Positions 23,566 through 31,251 of a DNA stretch of 41,225 nt are shown here, piece by piece. The stretch's first letter is position 1. The number at the start of each line of letters is the position of its first letter. Source of the DNA: an uncultured Oscillospiraceae bacterium (GTDB lineage Bacteria > Bacillota > Clostridia > Oscillospirales > Oscillospiraceae); assembly GCA_947629755.1 (NCBI GenBank), contig CANREY010000010.1:1-41225 (forward strand), read 5' to 3'. The position numbers and the translations under genes are program-made. Under the pieces are notes generated by a model, which saw only the letters and a program-made list of their open reading frames with translations, was not told the DNA's origin and did not search any database.

Positions 23566-24474
23566 ATGCGTAAACGTATTAGAATGCACTTGGCCCTTTT
23601 AAGCCGCGGCCTTCGTGAGCTGAGGCCCATAAACTTCGTCGTCCTCACCGCCGCGGGGATAATCAACGCCTTCGGCGTCTCCATGTTCCTCTTTCCGGTG
23701 AAGCTCTACGACAGCGGCATTTCCGGCCTCTCCATGCTCTTGGACCAGATAACCCCTCCCGGCCTCACCCTCTCCGTATTCCTGCTTATTTTGAACTTCC
23801 CCATATTTCTTTTCGGCCTTAAGCGCCAGGGGGCCGCCTTCACCGTCTACTCCCTCTACGCCATCGGCATCTATTCCCTCGTCTCCTACCTCATAATGTA
23901 TGTCCTGCCCATTGACGTAAACTTTGTCTCCCCTCTCGCCGGCAGGGACCTGTTGCTGTGCGCCGTGTTCGGCGGCGTCATTTCCGGCGTGGGGAGCGGC
24001 CTCACCATTCGCTTCGGCGGGGCCATAGACGGCGTGGACGTGCTGTCGGTCATATTCTCCGGAAGGCTCTCCGTCTCCATCGGCACCTTCGTCATGACCT
24101 TCAACACCCTTTTATACATCGTCTGCGGCGTAGTCATAAATAGCTGGATACTGCCCCTCTACTCCATCGTCACATATTTTGTGGGCTCAAAGACTGTGGA
24201 TTTCATCGTGGAGGGCTTCGACCGCTCCATGTGCGCCATGGTGGTCACCACGAAGGCGAAGGAGATCTCCGCGGCCCTGTCCGAGAGCTTCAAGGCCGGC
24301 GGCACCATCGTCAGCGCCACCGGCGGCTACTCCGGGAGCGATAAGCAGATAATCTACTTCATTGTCAACCACTTCCAGATAAACAAGCTCAAAAAGCTGG
24401 TCACCGACATCGACAAAAACGCCTTCATCTCCCTTCAAAACGTGGCCGGCATCGTCCGCCGCCCCTCAAGATAA
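23566..24474 (+). CDS. YitT-family membrane protein
   Basis: A 302-residue protein: about six membrane helices (DUF161/YitT: GIINAFGVSMFLFPVKLYDSG, GGVISGVGSGLTIRFGG) followed by a cytosolic DUF2179 domain (MVVTTKAKEIS, GGYSGSDKQIIYFIVN). The family is common in Firmicutes with no settled transport substrate. The ribosome-binding site (AAGGAG) lies in the last codons of the sirtuin gene, and the ATG follows its stop by one base, so it belongs to the same transcript. A functional link to ADP-ribosylation is not evident. Confidence 0.88.
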   Translation: MRKRIRMHLALLSRGLRELRPINFVVLTAAGIINAFGVSMFLFPVKLYDSGISGLSMLLDQITPPGLTLSVFLLILNFPIFLFGLKRQGAAFTVYSLYAIGIYSLVSYLIMYVLPIDVNFVSPLAGRDLLLCAVFGGVISGVGSGLTIRFGGAIDGVDVLSVIFSGRLSVSIGTFVMTFNTLLYIVCGVVINSWILPLYSIVTYFVGSKTVDFIVEGFDRSMCAMVVTTKAKEISAALSESFKAGGTIVSATGGYSGSDKQIIYFIVNHFQINKLKKLVTDIDKNAFISLQNVAGIVRRPSR

Positions 24475-24518
24475 CGCGCCTTCCCTAATCCCACCGCCGG
24501 TCCCCCGCCAAAGCCGTA

Positions 24519-24555
24519 AAAAATCAGGCGTCCCCCTTCGGAACGCCTGATTTTT
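24519..24555. terminator. Bidirectional terminator after yitT
   Basis: Perfect 13-bp stem AAAAATCAGGCGT/ACGCCTGATTTTT with an 11-base loop, between convergent transcripts. Its right arm ends at the stop of the 127-residue membrane protein gene. Confidence 0.9.
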
Positions 24556-24938
24556 CATTTCATCAGCTCCTCGCTGAGCCTCAATATCTCCGGCGAGAGC
24601 TTCTCCCTTTTTCTTTTCGCCATGCGTGCGTATATGGGGTACGCCGCGATAACGCCTATGATGCCCACGATGCCGGCCGCGATTCCCGGAATGAAATATT
24701 CTTCCCACCCCGGAACCATCGCACAGCTCATTCCCACCCCAAAAATGAGAGCGCTCACGGTCCCCACCACCGTCGATACTACTGATGCCCCCCTTGTGGC
24801 GCTCCTGTCCAGACGACGTAGCCGCTCCAAGGTGGTCTCCTCCTTCGTCGGCGGCGCGTATTTGTCCCGGATCTTTTTGATTTCCTCCTGCTCCTTGGCG
24901 GAATAGGTATAAGTGAATGTCTCCTTCGTTTCTTCCAT
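24555..24938 (-). CDS. Small two-helix membrane protein, member of the proposed local regulon
   Basis: A 127-residue protein: an acidic, helical N-terminal cytosolic part (FTYTYSAKEQEEIKKIRDKY, RLRRLDRSAT), then two hydrophobic helices around FGVGMSCAMVPGWEEYF and GIAAGIVGIIGVIAAYP, and a charged tail. The type is common in Clostridia but has no function that I know. The GM....PxWe...GI..G.VG pattern recurs in the 122-residue protein at 27846-28214. GGAAAGGAG precedes the ATG. Its promoter carries the same 11-bp phased repeats as the two-component operon and the 122-residue gene. Probably an envelope-stress protein; this is inferred. Confidence 0.6.
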   Translation of the reverse strand: MEETKETFTYTYSAKEQEEIKKIRDKYAPPTKEETTLERLRRLDRSATRGASVVSTVVGTVSALIFGVGMSCAMVPGWEEYFIPGIAAGIVGIIGVIAAYPIYARMAKRKREKLSPEILRLSEELMK

Positions 24939-24969
24939 GACGGTTTTCTCCTTTCCAAGTTCTGCTGTG

Positions 24970-25017
24970 ATTATATCAGGCGTATGTTTGCGAAACGTTC
25001 AAGTTATGTTTGTGAAT
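24970..25017 (-). promoter_or_regulatory. Promoter with 11-bp phased repeats, for the 127-residue membrane protein
   Basis: Reading on the minus strand: ATTCACAAACA, TAACTTGAACG, TTTCGCAAACA, then 9 bp and TATAAT (24975-24970). There is no -35 hexamer; repeats end exactly 9 bp before the -10, as at 28263-28310 and 27441-27477. Direct repeats at 11-bp phase are typical binding sites of OmpR/PhoB-type response regulators. The leader is about 25 bases. Confidence 0.7.
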
Positions 25018-25690
25018 TATTAATTTTCAGATTTTTTATCTCTCTGCTCGACCTTGCAATCATATATATCGCCATGGCGATAACTACCGCGCACACCCCG
25101 CCCCCTGTCGCGCCGGTCATGACCTTGTGGAACATGGGGTCGTCCTCCCCGCCGAACCTTGCAAGCAGCGCCGTCTCCAGCGAGAGTATGGACACCGTCG
25201 CCGCCACAAGGTCGACGGCCTTTGCCGCCGACAGTATGGGACTATTGTGCTTTCTGGTCTTTACGATATTTATAACGGCGACCGTGACTGCGTAAAAGGA
25301 ATAGGCGGCCATGGCGTAAATGAGCACTCCGGGGTAGTCAAAGGCCCGGCCGTCCCGAACCATAAATATAACTATACCTGTGAGGGCCTGATTTATTATG
25401 AGCAGTACATATCCGCAAGACCGGTAGACCCTCAGCTCCCCCTCCATGTCGTTTTCGCGCCTGTACCGTATCAAAAATAGCCGCGTCAAGGCCAGAAGCG
25501 TGTAGTAGACCGCCAGCGCCACGAACCACATGGACCCGAAATATACGCCGTAAATCAGCTTTATGACTATGTAGGCGAGATTGACCGTGAGCCCAACGTG
25601 CAGCGACACCCTGTATTTAAAACGAATGTCGGTACTGTACCTCTCCCAGAAGGCCGTGCGGCGGAGCCGTTCGATAAGCCCTGTCCTCAT
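25004..25690 (-). CDS. Integral membrane protein co-transcribed with the two-component system
   Basis: A 228-residue protein with about six membrane helices (NLAYIVIKLIYGVYF, FVALAVYYTLLAL, YVLLIINQALTGIVIFM, MAAYSFYAVTVAVINIV and two more near the C terminus). No family recognised. Its ATG overlaps the kinase stop by 4 bases, making it the third gene of the RR-HK operon. By analogy with LiaF-type partners it could modulate the kinase, but no sequence similarity supports that. The C-terminal end overlaps the regulatory region of the 127-residue gene (the repeats at 25007-25017 lie in its last codons). Confidence 0.6.
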   Translation of the reverse strand: MRTGLIERLRRTAFWERYSTDIRFKYRVSLHVGLTVNLAYIVIKLIYGVYFGSMWFVALAVYYTLLALTRLFLIRYRRENDMEGELRVYRSCGYVLLIINQALTGIVIFMVRDGRAFDYPGVLIYAMAAYSFYAVTVAVINIVKTRKHNSPILSAAKAVDLVAATVSILSLETALLARFGGEDDPMFHKVMTGATGGGVCAVVIAMAIYMIARSSREIKNLKINNSQT

Positions 25691-26745
25691 CGCTCCCTCC
25701 TGATTTTCACCGTAAACGCGCTCCCCCGCCCGACCTCGCTCTCAACAAAGATCTCTCCGCCCACGATGTCCACCACCCGCTTCACCAGCGCCAGTCCCAG
25801 CCCGTTGCCCTGTGTGGCGTGGGAGGTGTCGCCCTGATAAAATTTCTCAAATATATGCTTTCCGGTCTCTTTGGAAATTCCACAGCCCGTGTCCGCCACC
25901 CGGACTGCGGCCAGCTCCCCCTCGGTTTTCAGCGTCACCGTCACCTTCCCGCCGGCCTCAGTGAACTTCAGGGCGTTAGAAAAGAGGTTATTCCAGACTA
26001 AGGCCAAAAGCTCCCCGTCCGACTGAACGGTGACCCCCTCCTCAATGTCCGTCTCGATCTCGATGCCCTTCTTCTCCCATGTGCTCTCAAAGCTCAAAAG
26101 GCACTCGGCGAGCTGCTCCCCCAGATCGTACCGCTTCGCCGCCGGGTATATCTGCTGGTTTTCCAGCCTGTTAAGCTTCAAAATATTCGTAATGAGATCC
26201 GCCAACCTCCTCGACTGCTCCGTTATCGCCCCGGCGTACTCCGCCCGTTGCACCTGAGAGAGCTCCGGGCTTTGAAGGAGTGTCCCGTAATTTCCCATCA
26301 CCGCCAGCGGCGTTTTGAGCTCATGGGACACATTGGCGATGAAGTCCGTCCTCAGCGTCTCCACCCCCGCAAGCTCCGCGGCCATGGTGTTAAAGCAGTC
26401 GATTATCTCCTCAAACCCCTCCGACGCCCCCGCGGCGGCCTTTTTGCTTATCCTGACGGAAAAATCCCCGGCCGTTATCCTCCTCGCGGCCTCCACTATG
26501 GCCCTGACCGGCCTGTCCACCATGACCTTTCGCCTGAGAACGTCTATAACTGTGCATATAGCCGCCAGAAATACGGCGTTTCCGAAGGTGGCCAGCGCCG
26601 CGCTAAACAGATTGTCCCGCGTCATCGTCACCCCCGCGGCTTTTGCGAAATAGTTTAGAAACAGGAGCATCGACGAGGTTATCACAAATGCCGTGAGCAC
26701 GAAAAACGCTGTAAAATAGCTCCAAACCGTGTGCGTCCTTCTCAT
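25687..26745 (-). CDS. Sensor histidine kinase
   Basis: A 352-residue kinase: TM1 (about 9-31), a very short outside loop (about 32-48), TM2 (about 49-68), HAMP (VDRPVRAIVEAARRIT), HisKA with NVSHELKTPL (His141) and a full ATPase domain (NNLFSNALKF, VADTGCGIS, FEKFYQG, NGLGLALVK). The loop is too short for a ligand domain, as in intramembrane-sensing kinases that watch the envelope. The start overlaps the response-regulator stop (ATGA), so the pair is cognate. Confidence 0.92.
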   Translation of the reverse strand: MRRTHTVWSYFTAFFVLTAFVITSSMLLFLNYFAKAAGVTMTRDNLFSAALATFGNAVFLAAICTVIDVLRRKVMVDRPVRAIVEAARRITAGDFSVRISKKAAAGASEGFEEIIDCFNTMAAELAGVETLRTDFIANVSHELKTPLAVMGNYGTLLQSPELSQVQRAEYAGAITEQSRRLADLITNILKLNRLENQQIYPAAKRYDLGEQLAECLLSFESTWEKKGIEIETDIEEGVTVQSDGELLALVWNNLFSNALKFTEAGGKVTVTLKTEGELAAVRVADTGCGISKETGKHIFEKFYQGDTSHATQGNGLGLALVKRVVDIVGGEIFVESEVGRGSAFTVKIRRER

Positions 26746-27413
26746 TTTATCACCGCCTTGTACCCCAGCCCGTGTACGGTCCTTATCTCAAACTCCGCGC
26801 ATTTTTCAAACTTTCCCCTGAGCTTCGTCATATATACGTCCACCGCCCTCGGCGCCGTGTTCGTCTCCACGTCCCAAAACTCGTCCATGAGCTGTGTCCT
26901 CGTAAACGTCTTTCCGGGATAGCTCAGGAGCTTATACAGTATATTAAACTCCCGCGTCGTCAGGGCAATCTCCTCCCCGCCGTAGATCGCCGCGCGCTGG
27001 TCCATGTCGAGCCTGAGCTTGCCGATCTCCAGCTTGTGGGAGGTGGCGATCTTCGCTCGCCGCAGCAGCGCCCCGATCCGCAGTAAAAGCTCCTCCAAGT
27101 CGATCGGCTTTACCATGTAGTCGTCTATCCCTATCCTGTATCCCCTCTGCTTGGAGGCGAAATCGTCCCGCGCCGTCATGAACAGTATGGGTATATCCTC
27201 ATTCAGCGCCCTCACCGTCTTCGCGAACTCATACCCGTCGATTTCCGGCATCATAATATCTGAGACGATGAGGTCAAACGTGTTCCCGTACATAGCCTCA
27301 AAGGCCTCGTTCGCCGAAAGACACCCCACCGCCTTATACCCGTTCCCGTTCAAAAACGAGCACACCGTGCGGTTTAAGTCCCTGTCGTCCTCCACCACTA
27401 ATATTTGAAACAT
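26742..27413 (-). CDS. OmpR-family response regulator, proposed master of the local repeat-promoter regulon
   Basis: A 223-residue regulator: receiver with ILVVEDDRD and phosphoacceptor Asp52 (DLIVSDIMMP), switch residues FMTARD, and a C-terminal winged helix (LTTREFNILYKLL, TRTQLMDEFWDVE, VHGLGYKAV). The ATG at 27413 has GAGGGGG upstream; longer in-frame reading enters the promoter. Its own promoter carries the 11-bp phased repeats also seen before two nearby small-membrane-protein operons, which argues for autoactivation and direct control of those genes. Confidence 0.92.
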   Translation of the reverse strand: MFQILVVEDDRDLNRTVCSFLNGNGYKAVGCLSANEAFEAMYGNTFDLIVSDIMMPEIDGYEFAKTVRALNEDIPILFMTARDDFASKQRGYRIGIDDYMVKPIDLEELLLRIGALLRRAKIATSHKLEIGKLRLDMDQRAAIYGGEEIALTTREFNILYKLLSYPGKTFTRTQLMDEFWDVETNTAPRAVDVYMTKLRGKFEKCAEFEIRTVHGLGYKAVIK

Positions 27414-27440
27414 GGAGTGGCCCCCTCGCGTTTTTCTTTT

Positions 27441-27477
27441 ATCATAGCACATAAATGTTAAAGTTTTGTTTGCGTTT
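27441..27477 (-). promoter_or_regulatory. Promoter with 11-bp phased repeats, for the two-component operon
   Basis: On the minus strand: AAACGCAAACA, AAACTTTAACA, then 9 bp (TTTATGTGC) and TATGAT (27446-27441), with TGC as an extended -10. Two units instead of three, with the second in the slot 9 bp from the -10. No -35 hexamer. Confidence 0.6.
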
Positions 27478-27489
27478 CCCCCTTTTCAA

Positions 27490-27533
27490 AAAAATTTTTT
27501 AAAAATGCGCCGCGCGATGAACCCGCCCGGCGC
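27490..27533 (-). terminator. Terminator of the 122/93-residue operon
   Basis: GCGCCG/CGGCGC stem with a 15-base loop, followed on the minus strand by ATTTTT and a further A/T-rich run, just after the stop at 27545. Confidence 0.65.
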
Positions 27534-27544
27534 TTAATGGGTTT

Positions 27545-27826
27545 TTATTGCTTTCCTTCGTCCCTTCCAATCTCCACTCCGGCTCTGGCCGCGGCCTCGC
27601 GCTGGAGCTGCTCCTCGTGAAGCCGCTTCTCCGCGTCCTCCACGCTCTCTCCCTCGCGGGTGAGGAATTTGTCCACGAACCCGTCCTCAACCTTCTTAAA
27701 GGCCCCGGTCACGCCGTTTTCAATCTTCTTGTACCCGCCTACGACGCCTTCCTCGATCTTCTTATACCCGCCGGCCAACGCGCCGGCGATCTTCTCGTTT
27801 GCCCTTACAAGCTTTGACTTTGCCAT
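27545..27826 (-). CDS. Small amphipathic-repeat protein, member of the proposed local regulon
   Basis: A 93-residue soluble protein. Three 11-residue repeats are visible: GGYKKIEEGVV, GGYKKIENGVT, GAFKKVEDGFV (about 19-51), followed by FLTREGESVEDAEKRLHEEQLQ. An 11-residue period gives an amphipathic helix that can lie along a membrane surface, as in apolipoprotein-like proteins. No known function. GGAGG lies upstream of the ATG. It starts 19 bases after the 122-residue membrane protein gene, so both are driven by the phased-repeat promoter at 28263-28310. Confidence 0.6.
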   Translation of the reverse strand: MAKSKLVRANEKIAGALAGGYKKIEEGVVGGYKKIENGVTGAFKKVEDGFVDKFLTREGESVEDAEKRLHEEQLQREAAARAGVEIGRDEGKQ

Positions 27827-27845
27827 AACTTATGTACCTCCTGAA

Positions 27846-28214
27846 TTATTTAAGTCCCTTGACCACCGGTATCAGACACAGCAGCAGGACAATTCCAACT
27901 ATGCCCACAACGATGCCCCACACCAGCATATCCCACACCATGACCATGCACATTCCCACGCCCAGTATGATGGCTCCGACGATACCGAGAACCGCCGTCC
28001 CGACCGCCTTTCCGCTCAATACGATCATGGGCTTGCCGTCCATTCTCCGGCGAATGAACACCATCGCGAGAAGGATCACCACTCCGACAGCTCCCACCAC
28101 GATGCCCTCCGTCAGCGCGTCCCACTCCGGTATAAGCCCCATGCACATACCGAGGGCAAAGAGGAGCCCGCCAACAGTACTCATGATCAACGTCACAAAG
28201 TTTTTCTTTTTCAT
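27846..28214 (-). CDS. Small four-helix membrane protein, member of the proposed local regulon
   Basis: A 122-residue hydrophobic protein made of two similar halves: GLLFALGMCMGLIPEWD with GIVVGAVGVVILL, and AIILGVGMCMVMVWDML with GIVVGIVGIVLLL. A charged cytosolic linker (RRRMDGKPM) joins them. The same pattern occurs once in the 127-residue protein at 24555-24938, so these look like paralogues, one with an internal duplication. GGAGG precedes the ATG. First gene of a two-gene operon. No function known. Confidence 0.6.
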   Translation of the reverse strand: MKKKNFVTLIMSTVGGLLFALGMCMGLIPEWDALTEGIVVGAVGVVILLAMVFIRRRMDGKPMIVLSGKAVGTAVLGIVGAIILGVGMCMVMVWDMLVWGIVVGIVGIVLLLCLIPVVKGLK

Positions 28215-28262
28215 TGAAACACACCTCCAAATTTTTTAAGTGATTTCTCACCTGATGGTTGT

Positions 28263-28310
28263 ATTGTAGCCCCTGAATGTTTGAGAAATTTTCAAATTTT
28301 GTTTGAGAAA
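28263..28310 (-). promoter_or_regulatory. Promoter with 11-bp phased repeats, for the 122/93-residue operon
   Basis: On the minus strand: TTTCTCAAACA, AAATTTGAAAA, TTTCTCAAACA, then 9 bp (TTCAGGGGC) and TACAAT (28268-28263). Outer units are identical; geometry matches 24970-25017 base for base. Confidence 0.7.
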
Positions 28311-28333
28311 TATTAAAATCCGTATCTCCCCCA

Positions 28334-28377
28334 CAAAAAAAGCGAAGGCCCCGCCTCCCGGCACGGCCCCCGCTTTT
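28334..28377 (-). terminator. Terminator of the metallophosphoesterase gene
   Basis: On the minus strand AAAAGCGGGGGCC pairs with GGCCTTCGCTTTT (two G-U pairs), then T-rich. About 75 bases after the stop codon at 28452. Confidence 0.75.
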
Positions 28378-28451
28378 CTCTTATTCGCTTTACCCCGCGA
28401 CAAATTCCGGACGCCACACAACCATCGCGGCACGGCGCTTCATTTAAAAGC

Positions 28452-30278
28452 TCAATCACACCCGACCTGCCCGATCTCATATCCACCCCGTCCGTCCAGA
28501 GTGATCAGCGTCCCGCCCCGCTGGCTGTCCTCGTGGGCGATACCGGGATAGGCAAGAAAGTCTATGGATTTGGAGTATACAAGATCCACGCCCTTGTAGT
28601 TGACGGCCATATTGTTCAGGTGGTCATGTCCCACAAACACCGCCTGCGTGCTTCCCTTTTCCAAAATGGCCTCAAAAAACCCGCTGTCGTTATCAGGACA
28701 GCTCACTTCCTCCCCGTTCTCCCCGAAAAGGTACCGCGCCTCCGGGTCCCCGCGCTTAAGCGCCTCGGCGGCGTCTGCAAAGGCGCGGAAAGGGATATGC
28801 ATAAAGACGAAGGACGGCACGGTCCGCCCCTCCTCGCCCGCGAGTGCGTCCACCGTCTCCCGATACCACTCGATCTGGTCTGCGTGGACGGAGTCATAGT
28901 CGTTTATCTCAGAACTGCCCGTCACGTAGTCGTTGGAGTCCACGAGGAAGCACACCCTCTCCAAGCTCCCGTCCGGGTTTTCTATGCGGATATACTGGTT
29001 ATTCCGCCCGTAGATGTCCGGCTGTGTGTCGGCATAGAGCAGAGGACAGTCCGGGTCATTTTTCATCTGCCGAAAGATACCGTTCAGTGTCTTAACATCG
29101 TACTTCGCCACTATCTCCGTGTCGTGGTTGCCGTAGACAAAGCCCCATGGGATACCCACGTTGTTCATAAACTCCGCCAGTTGCCACAGAGGCACCAGAT
29201 TGTTGGTGCTGAAGCTCTGGAGCGGTACGGGGTAGACCAGATCCCCGGTGATTATAATGAGGTCCGGCTGTGTACGGCGGATAATGTCGTAGCACGCGTC
29301 AAAGGCCCGCCGGTCAAGTCCGATGGTGGTGACGCTCCCGCCAATGTGCGTGTCCGTGAGCTGGAGAATTTTGAACCCCTCGTGATTGGCCCGCAAGGTG
29401 TAGACGCCGGTCTCCGGATCATATGTCGCCGTGCTGTGACGCTCAAAAACCGAGTAGTCCATGGCGGCGATATAATGTCCGTTGTAGTTTGTACCGTCCA
29501 GAATGACTGAGAGACACGAAAAAAGCATTACCGCAAAGGACAAAACACTCGCCAGCCTCACCGTCAGCCGCTTACGCTTGAGGTAGGCGTAGGGCCGCAG
29601 GGGCGGGTTGATGAAGATCCTCACCGCGAAATATACCGCCGCCAGCACAAGGGCCGGGAGATAGAGAACGAGACTTTCAAAAATGACCGCGCTCGCCCCA
29701 TACAGCGCCAGCACTACCGCCCAATATATGGCCCACCGCGTAATGGCCCGCCGCCGCTCCCGGACCGGGTCCGGGGCGTCCGATACGTCCCCGCCCGGCA
29801 CAAGCTCCGGCTCCACGCGGGCAAGGCGCAGCCGCCCCAGTCCCCAGAGTGCCGTCAAAAACGCCGCGGGGCAGGAAATGCCCAGCGCGATAACAGGGAC
29901 GATCCGGTCCCCGGCCAGAAGCGCCGTCAGGAAAGATACAGCCCAGACAACGCACGCCGTCAGTACCCTCCCATGGCTAAGACGTGAGCGCTCGAATGTT
30001 AAATAGTCCTCCGCCGCGTGGGTAACCTTGATTTTCCCCACAAAGGAGTGGCGAAACCAAAGGACGGCAAAGATCGCCACAAAAGCCGGAACTACCTGAA
30101 GGCCGCCGCTCACGAAAAACCGCAGGACCGGCTCAAGCTCCGTGACCACGCGCGCCTGCCGCATACTCACGGCCCATGCGGTGACCGAAAGTGCCGCGCA
30201 CCCCAGCGCTGTCCCGGCGTAGGAAATCCGGGCCAGCTCCTTTTCCACGCTCTTTAAATCATAAACGCCCTTTTCCAC
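28452..30278 (-). CDS. Membrane-bound calcineurin-like metallophosphoesterase
   Basis: A 608-residue protein: an N-terminal half with about seven or eight membrane helices, then a metallophosphoesterase domain starting near residue 310 with the metal-binding motifs LTDTHIG, TGDLVYP, GNHDTE, FMHIPF and GHDHLNN. Such enzymes cleave phosphomonoesters or diesters; the domain follows the last helix and probably faces outside, as in YkuE-like lipid/wall enzymes. I use the GTG at 30278 because GAGGAG precedes it; GTG at 30290 is too near the predicted transcription start. Monocistronic. The substrate is unknown. Confidence 0.8.
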   Translation of the reverse strand: MEKGVYDLKSVEKELARISYAGTALGCAALSVTAWAVSMRQARVVTELEPVLRFFVSGGLQVVPAFVAIFAVLWFRHSFVGKIKVTHAAEDYLTFERSRLSHGRVLTACVVWAVSFLTALLAGDRIVPVIALGISCPAAFLTALWGLGRLRLARVEPELVPGGDVSDAPDPVRERRRAITRWAIYWAVVLALYGASAVIFESLVLYLPALVLAAVYFAVRIFINPPLRPYAYLKRKRLTVRLASVLSFAVMLFSCLSVILDGTNYNGHYIAAMDYSVFERHSTATYDPETGVYTLRANHEGFKILQLTDTHIGGSVTTIGLDRRAFDACYDIIRRTQPDLIIITGDLVYPVPLQSFSTNNLVPLWQLAEFMNNVGIPWGFVYGNHDTEIVAKYDVKTLNGIFRQMKNDPDCPLLYADTQPDIYGRNNQYIRIENPDGSLERVCFLVDSNDYVTGSSEINDYDSVHADQIEWYRETVDALAGEEGRTVPSFVFMHIPFRAFADAAEALKRGDPEARYLFGENGEEVSCPDNDSGFFEAILEKGSTQAVFVGHDHLNNMAVNYKGVDLVYSKSIDFLAYPGIAHEDSQRGGTLITLDGRGGYEIGQVGCD

Positions 30279-30305
30279 CTCACTCCTCACCGCCTTTCAC
30301 CCCCC

Positions 30306-30335
30306 ATTATACCGCCCCACCCCAATAAAAATCAA
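30306..30335 (-). promoter_or_regulatory. Promoter of the metallophosphoesterase gene
   Basis: TTGATT (30335-30330), 18-bp spacer, TATAAT (30311-30306). Predicted start near 30299. Confidence 0.6.
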
Positions 30336-30350
30336 TAGTCCGATCCCCCC

Positions 30351-30368
30351 CAAAAAAAGCGAAGGCCC
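30351..30368. repeat. 18-base repeat shared with the terminator at 28334
   Basis: CAAAAAAAGCGAAGGCCC is identical at 28334-28351 and 30351-30368. At 28334 it forms the 3' arm of a terminator; here the partner arm is missing, so it looks like a decayed terminator copy flanking the metallophosphoesterase gene. Confidence 0.6.
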
Positions 30369-30480
30369 ACCCGGCATGAGTAAGATTTTTTTCAATACCC
30401 AATTCCCTTTTCCGCCCATATATGATAAAATCTCTTAAAAAGAGAAATTTAGCGCGAAATCAACTGAAGGAGGAATAAAA

Positions 30481-31182
30481 ATGCTCAGAAAAATCATTAA
30501 GATCGACGAGAAAAAATGCAGCGGTTGCGGCCTTTGCGCCGCCGCCTGCCACGAGGGAGCAATCGGCATGGTAAACGGCAAGGCGAAGCTCCTGCGCGAG
30601 GACTACTGCGACGGCCTTGGCGACTGCCTGCCCGCCTGCCCCGCCGGGGCCATAAGCTTTGAGGAGCGCGAGGCCCCCGCCTATAACGAGGAGGCCGTCC
30701 TCGCCTCAAAGCGCGAAAAGGCCGAGGCTCTCCCCTGCGGCTGTCCGGGCACACAGTCGAAGACCATCGAACCCGATAAAGCGTCCCGCGACAGCGTGTC
30801 CGTCCCCAGCCGCCTCTCCCAGTGGCCAGTGCAGATAAAGCTCGCCCCGATAAACGCCCCTTATTTTGACGGCGCCGACCTCCTCGTGGCCGCTGACTGC
30901 ACAGCCTACGCCTACGGCAGCTTCCACAACGATTTCATAAACGGCAGAAAGACCCTCGTCGGCTGTCCCAAGCTCGATAACGTGGACTACGCCGAAAAGC
31001 TCACCCGGATCATCTCCGCCAACGACATAAAAACCGTCACCGTCGTCCGCATGGAGGTCCCCTGCTGCGGCGGCATCGAACACGCCGTCCAAACCGCCCT
31101 CCGCCTCTCCCCAAAAAATATCCCCCTCTCCGTCGTGACAATCACCACCGACGGCAAAATAAAAAAAGGATATAAAAAATGA
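30481..31182 (+). CDS. 4Fe-4S ferredoxin-type protein
   Basis: A 233-residue protein with an N-terminal two-cluster ferredoxin domain: CSGCGLCAAAC (C13, C16, C19, C23) and CDGLGDCLPACP (C43, C49, C53), then a linker with CGCPG and a C-terminal domain holding VAADCTAYAYGSFH, LVGCPKLDN and PCCGG. I recognise it as a common stand-alone ferredoxin-like protein of anaerobes, probably an electron carrier or redox sensor. GAAGGAGGA lies 9 bases before the ATG. An inverted repeat (TCTCTT-AAA-AAGAGA) sits between the putative TATGAT box and the gene, possibly an operator; no clear -35 is seen. Confidence 0.8.
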   Translation: MLRKIIKIDEKKCSGCGLCAAACHEGAIGMVNGKAKLLREDYCDGLGDCLPACPAGAISFEEREAPAYNEEAVLASKREKAEALPCGCPGTQSKTIEPDKASRDSVSVPSRLSQWPVQIKLAPINAPYFDGADLLVAADCTAYAYGSFHNDFINGRKTLVGCPKLDNVDYAEKLTRIISANDIKTVTVVRMEVPCCGGIEHAVQTALRLSPKNIPLSVVTITTDGKIKKGYKK

Positions 31183-31251
31183 TTTTTGACAATGAGGCAG
31201 AAATTATAAGGTAGATAAGGAAAATATCAAAAAAGAGAAAGAGAAATGCAG

